Part shown: positions 6,594-8,301 of the stretch, in pieces
Numbering within the stretch: the stretch's first letter is position 1
Layout of the letters: each line of letters opens with the position of its first letter
Assembly (NCBI GenBank): GCA_023480605.1
Contig: JAMCWS010000016.1
Location: 1-8,301 of the forward strand
Source of the DNA: a bacterium
GTDB lineage: Bacteria > Sumerlaeota > Sumerlaeia > MVZB01
DNA length: 8,301 nucleotides
Reading direction: 5' to 3'
Notes under the pieces: model-generated
What the model saw: the letters and a program-made list of their open reading frames with translations, nothing else
The model's database searches: none
What the model was told of the DNA's origin: nothing
Made by a program: the position numbers and the translations under genes

Positions 6594-6615
6594 AACCGCG
6601 AAATCACACGCAAGG
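6594..6615 (+). repeat. Dispersed intergenic repeat, copy C
   Basis: It begins AACCGCGAAATCACACGC and ends AAGG, aligning with the minus-strand copy at 4258-4279. It lies in the folP-epimerase gap, directly upstream of the epimerase ribosome-binding site and next to the purine-rich inverted repeat. Confidence 0.5.
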
Positions 6616-6638
6616 ACACAAAACGTGAACAAATTCAG

Positions 6639-6760
6639 GGGGACGAGGAGACATAAGGAGACGGGGAGACGGCGCCGCTTGGCTATGTAATTATCTCCGC
6701 TTCCACCCATCACCGGCCGGCCACTCGCGTCTCCACGTCTCCCTTTGTCTCCATGTCCCC
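6639..6760. repeat. Long imperfect inverted repeat of GGAGAC-type purine-rich sequence
   Basis: A 32-bp arm at 6639-6670 (GGGGACGAGGAGAC then ATAAGGAGACGGGGAGAC) matches the reverse complement of 6729-6760 at 27 of 32 positions without gaps. The 58-bp loop (6671-6728) is not coding. Each arm is itself made of degenerate 8-10-bp GGAGAC units. On RNA the arms could form a long hairpin between folP and the epimerase gene, and so might attenuate or process the message, but there is no T-run. Confidence 0.75.
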
Positions 6761-6826
6761 TTGTATACTTACCCATATGGCCGTCCAATAGTCCGCACCG
6801 ATTGTTCTGGGCCCGGTTGTGGCGTC

Positions 6827-7720
6827 TCATGGCCCGGTGTTCCACGGCGCCAGGGCGGCGGCCACTTTGACCACGCGCGTCATTTCGCGCACGTCATGCA
6901 CGCGCACCACACGCACCCCGGCCGCGATCGCCGCCGCGACGGCCGCCGCCGTGCCCTCGACCCGCTGGTCCACCGGCAGATCCAGCAGTTTGCCGATGAA
7001 GGCCTTGCGCGAGGGGCCGATCAACAATGGCCGGGGCAGGGCCGCCAGTTCCGCCATGCGGCGGAAAATCTCCAGGTTGTGCTGGATTGTTTTGCCGAAG
7101 CCGATGCCCGGGTCCAGCACGACGGCGCGCCGATCGATTCCGGCCGCGACGGCCGCGGCCAGGCGTTCTTGCAGAAACGCGCGGATTTCGCCGACCACAT
7201 CGTCGTAATGGGGGGCGGCCTGCATCGTGCGCGGCTCGCCCTGCATGTGCATCAGCACCAGGCCGACCCCGCTCTGCGCGGCGACCTCGGCCATCGCCGG
7301 ATCGGCGCGCAGGGCCGCGATGTCGTTGATGATCGCCGCCCCCGCCGCGACGGCGCGCCGGGCCACTTCGGCTTTCATCGTGTCGATCGAGATGGGCACG
7401 CCCACGGCCGCAGCGCGCAGCCGCTCGATGACGGGGATCACCCGCGCCAGTTCTTCTTCCACACTGACCGGCGCCGCGCCGGGGCGGGTTGATTCGCCGC
7501 CCACGTCGAGGATGTCGGCCCCCTCGGCGGCCAGTTGCCGCCCGTGCGCCACGGCCGGCTCGACGCCGGCGAATCGGCCGCCGTCGCTGAACGAGTCGGG
7601 CGTCACGTTGACGATCCCCATTACCAGCACGCGGCGCGCCAGGTCGAACTGGCGCCCGCCGCAACGCCACAGCCAGCAGTCGCCCGAGAGACCATTGGAC
7701 GATTCATCACGTTCGGCCAT
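6827..7720 (-). CDS. folP: Dihydropteroate synthase
   Basis: Cytoplasmic TIM-barrel enzyme that joins 6-hydroxymethyl-dihydropterin diphosphate and p-aminobenzoate to form dihydropteroate in folate synthesis; it is the sulfonamide target. All signature segments are present and intact: MGIVNVTPDSFSDGG (34-48, with the metal/diphosphate-binding Asn38), DVGGESTRPGA (72-82), IDT (112-114), INDI (131-134), LMHMQGEPRTM (156-166), LDPGIGFGKT (202-211), GPSRKAFIG (235-243, Lys239) and VRVHDV (272-277, with Arg273 and His275). The length of 297 aa is slightly above the usual 270-285 because of a short N-terminal extension (WLWRCGGRQFDL) that is common in the family. The start follows GAGAGGA (7730-7736) by 9 nt. 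Other folate genes are absent nearby; the upstream GT87-like gene ends 23 bp before, so the two are probably co-transcribed. Confidence 0.97.
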   Translation of the reverse strand: MAERDESSNGLSGDCWLWRCGGRQFDLARRVLVMGIVNVTPDSFSDGGRFAGVEPAVAHGRQLAAEGADILDVGGESTRPGAAPVSVEEELARVIPVIERLRAAAVGVPISIDTMKAEVARRAVAAGAAIINDIAALRADPAMAEVAAQSGVGLVLMHMQGEPRTMQAAPHYDDVVGEIRAFLQERLAAAVAAGIDRRAVVLDPGIGFGKTIQHNLEIFRRMAELAALPRPLLIGPSRKAFIGKLLDLPVDQRVEGTAAAVAAAIAAGVRVVRVHDVREMTRVVKVAAALAPWNTGP

Positions 7721-7730
7721 CGGCGATCAT

Positions 7731-7763
7731 CCTCTCATCTCCCTCATATCTCCTCATCTCCCC
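7731..7763 (-). repeat. Purine-rich GGGAGATGAGG repeat across the GT87-folP junction
   Basis: Minus strand: GGGGAGATGAGGAGATA then TGAGGGAGATGAGAGG, in which GGGAGATGAG occurs twice. It encodes the last residues of the upstream protein (GDEEI), its stop codon and the folP Shine-Dalgarno site. It resembles the purine-rich arms at 6639-6760. Confidence 0.55.
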
Positions 7764-8301
7764 GCGCCGAATCCCCATGGTGCTCCAGCAAGGTGAAAAA
7801 AACAACCAGTCCGTAGCCCAGCATGGGCGCGGCCTGGATCCAGAGGCCGAAAAGGCCGAAACCGTATTGCTGAACATTATACGCCAGATACAGCAGGCTG
7901 AACCAACCCGTCAGCAGGCCGGCGGCGATGGCCGGCCGCATTTTCCCCGCGGCCCAGCGCGCCAGTTGCAGCACGAAAGCCGGCATCACCCACAAGAAGT
8001 GATTGTATTCGAGCAGGGGCGAAACGAGCGGCACCAGCAGGATGGCCGTTTCGAGCGCGCGCGGCCAGGCCGCCCGCCGCCGCCGCAGCCAGACCGCCAC
8101 CGCCAGGTAAGCCAACCCGAAGACGGCGACGCTCACGCGACTGGCGGCCATGAATCCGTAAGGGTTGTTGTAATAGGCCCTTTTCGACGAGGCCGGTGCG
8201 CGAGCCACTTTTTTTATCGTCGGTCGCGACCTGGAGCGACCGGAGAAGCGCGCCGCCGTAACCCGCATTGCCGCCGCCGGCCACGCTCTGGCCAACCACG
8301 G
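7744..8301 (-). CDS. Polytopic membrane protein, C-terminal part, GT87 (DUF2029)-like; apparently frameshifted
   Basis: Only the 3' part is in the window; the 5' end lies beyond 8301. The frame ending at 7744 encodes about four to five membrane segments: RVSVAVFGLAYLAVAVWL, then LETAILLVPLVSP, then HFLWVMPAFVLQL, then AIAAGLLTGWFSLLYLAYNV, and a last one near the C-terminus. The PLVSPLLEYNHFLWVMPA stretch resembles the 'LSP..W.HH..W..PA' region of GT87 polyprenyl-phosphate-sugar glycosyltransferases, integral inner-membrane enzymes that add mannose-type sugars to glycans. Upstream of about 8180 this frame becomes Arg/Ser/Pro-rich and non-membrane-like, whereas the frame from 8299 (GQSV then ALLRSLQVATDD) has better codon use and resembles the NQSL/LLR segment of the family. 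One missing base near 8173-8215 would join them. Family assignment is moderate; exact substrate unknown. Confidence 0.55.
   Translation of the reverse strand, partial: PWLARAWPAAAMRVTAARFSGRSRSRPTIKKVARAPASSKRAYYNNPYGFMAASRVSVAVFGLAYLAVAVWLRRRRAAWPRALETAILLVPLVSPLLEYNHFLWVMPAFVLQLARWAAGKMRPAIAAGLLTGWFSLLYLAYNVQQYGFGLFGLWIQAAPMLGYGLVVFFTLLEHHGDSARGDEEI
8173..8215 (-). other. Probable -1 frameshift site in the GT87-like gene
   Basis: Third-position GC preference follows the frame that starts at 8299 until about 8180, then switches to the frame ending at 7744. Adding one base on the minus strand joins the two frames. The interval holds a run of seven A (8209-8215) and AAAAGGG (8178-8184), both prone to indels. 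The codon pattern (SGSRTGLVEKG still in the first frame) points to the second run. A true mutation and a sequencing error cannot be told apart here. Confidence 0.5.

Noticed and set aside
8205..8216. Programmed -1 ribosomal frameshift at the run of seven A
   Set aside because: In the incoming frame the codons are AAA AAA AGT, which does not make the classical A AAA AAG heptamer, and codon use suggests that the frame change lies further downstream near AAAAGGG.

Overview
The window is GC-rich and strongly codon-biased. It carries an OmpA-type lipoprotein with a peptidoglycan-binding domain, so the host is a Gram-negative (diderm) bacterium. The large secreted parallel beta-helix protein with choice-of-anchor and ASH-type domains, and the intergenic repeats, are typical of environmental lineages around the PVC group and neighbouring candidate phyla. 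That placement is an inference from gene style only; no marker gene here fixes the taxon.

Layout. Bases 1-317 are a gene-free leader with no convincing promoter. Bases 318-1187 (+) encode the OmpA/MotB-like lipoprotein, followed by a textbook intrinsic terminator (1260-1297). A well-formed sigma70-type promoter (1364-1392) precedes the 729-residue exported beta-helix protein (1486-3675, +). Bases 3676-4385 are a 710-bp gap between convergent genes. It holds a 192-bp MITE-like element with 16-bp terminal inverted repeats and TA flanks (4038-4233), plus two copies of a dispersed intergenic repeat.

All genes from 4386 to the right end lie on the minus strand. In transcription order they are: the C-terminal part of a GT87-like polytopic membrane protein (7744-8301, cut by the window edge and apparently frameshifted), dihydropteroate synthase folP (6827-7720), a non-hydrolysing UDP-sugar 2-epimerase (5443-6573) and a Gfo/Idh/MocA dehydrogenase (4386-5438). 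The last two are separated by 4 bp and are probably co-transcribed. Together they look like two steps of nucleotide-sugar synthesis (UDP-ManNAc or a 2,3-diamino-uronate type sugar), and the GT87-like protein would fit glycan assembly. folP is a housekeeping folate gene lodged between them. The folP-epimerase gap holds a long imperfect inverted repeat of GGAGAC-type purine-rich sequence, and a related purine-rich repeat covers the folP ribosome-binding site.

I found no CRISPR array, tRNA, rRNA, defence system or complete transposase. The most interesting non-genic signals are the MITE-like element, the dispersed CCGCAAAG repeat family and the purine-rich inverted repeat. The most interesting genic signals are the 10-rung beta-helix without a recognisable anchor, the in-frame 15-bp duplication in the dehydrogenase, and the broken GT87-like frame.
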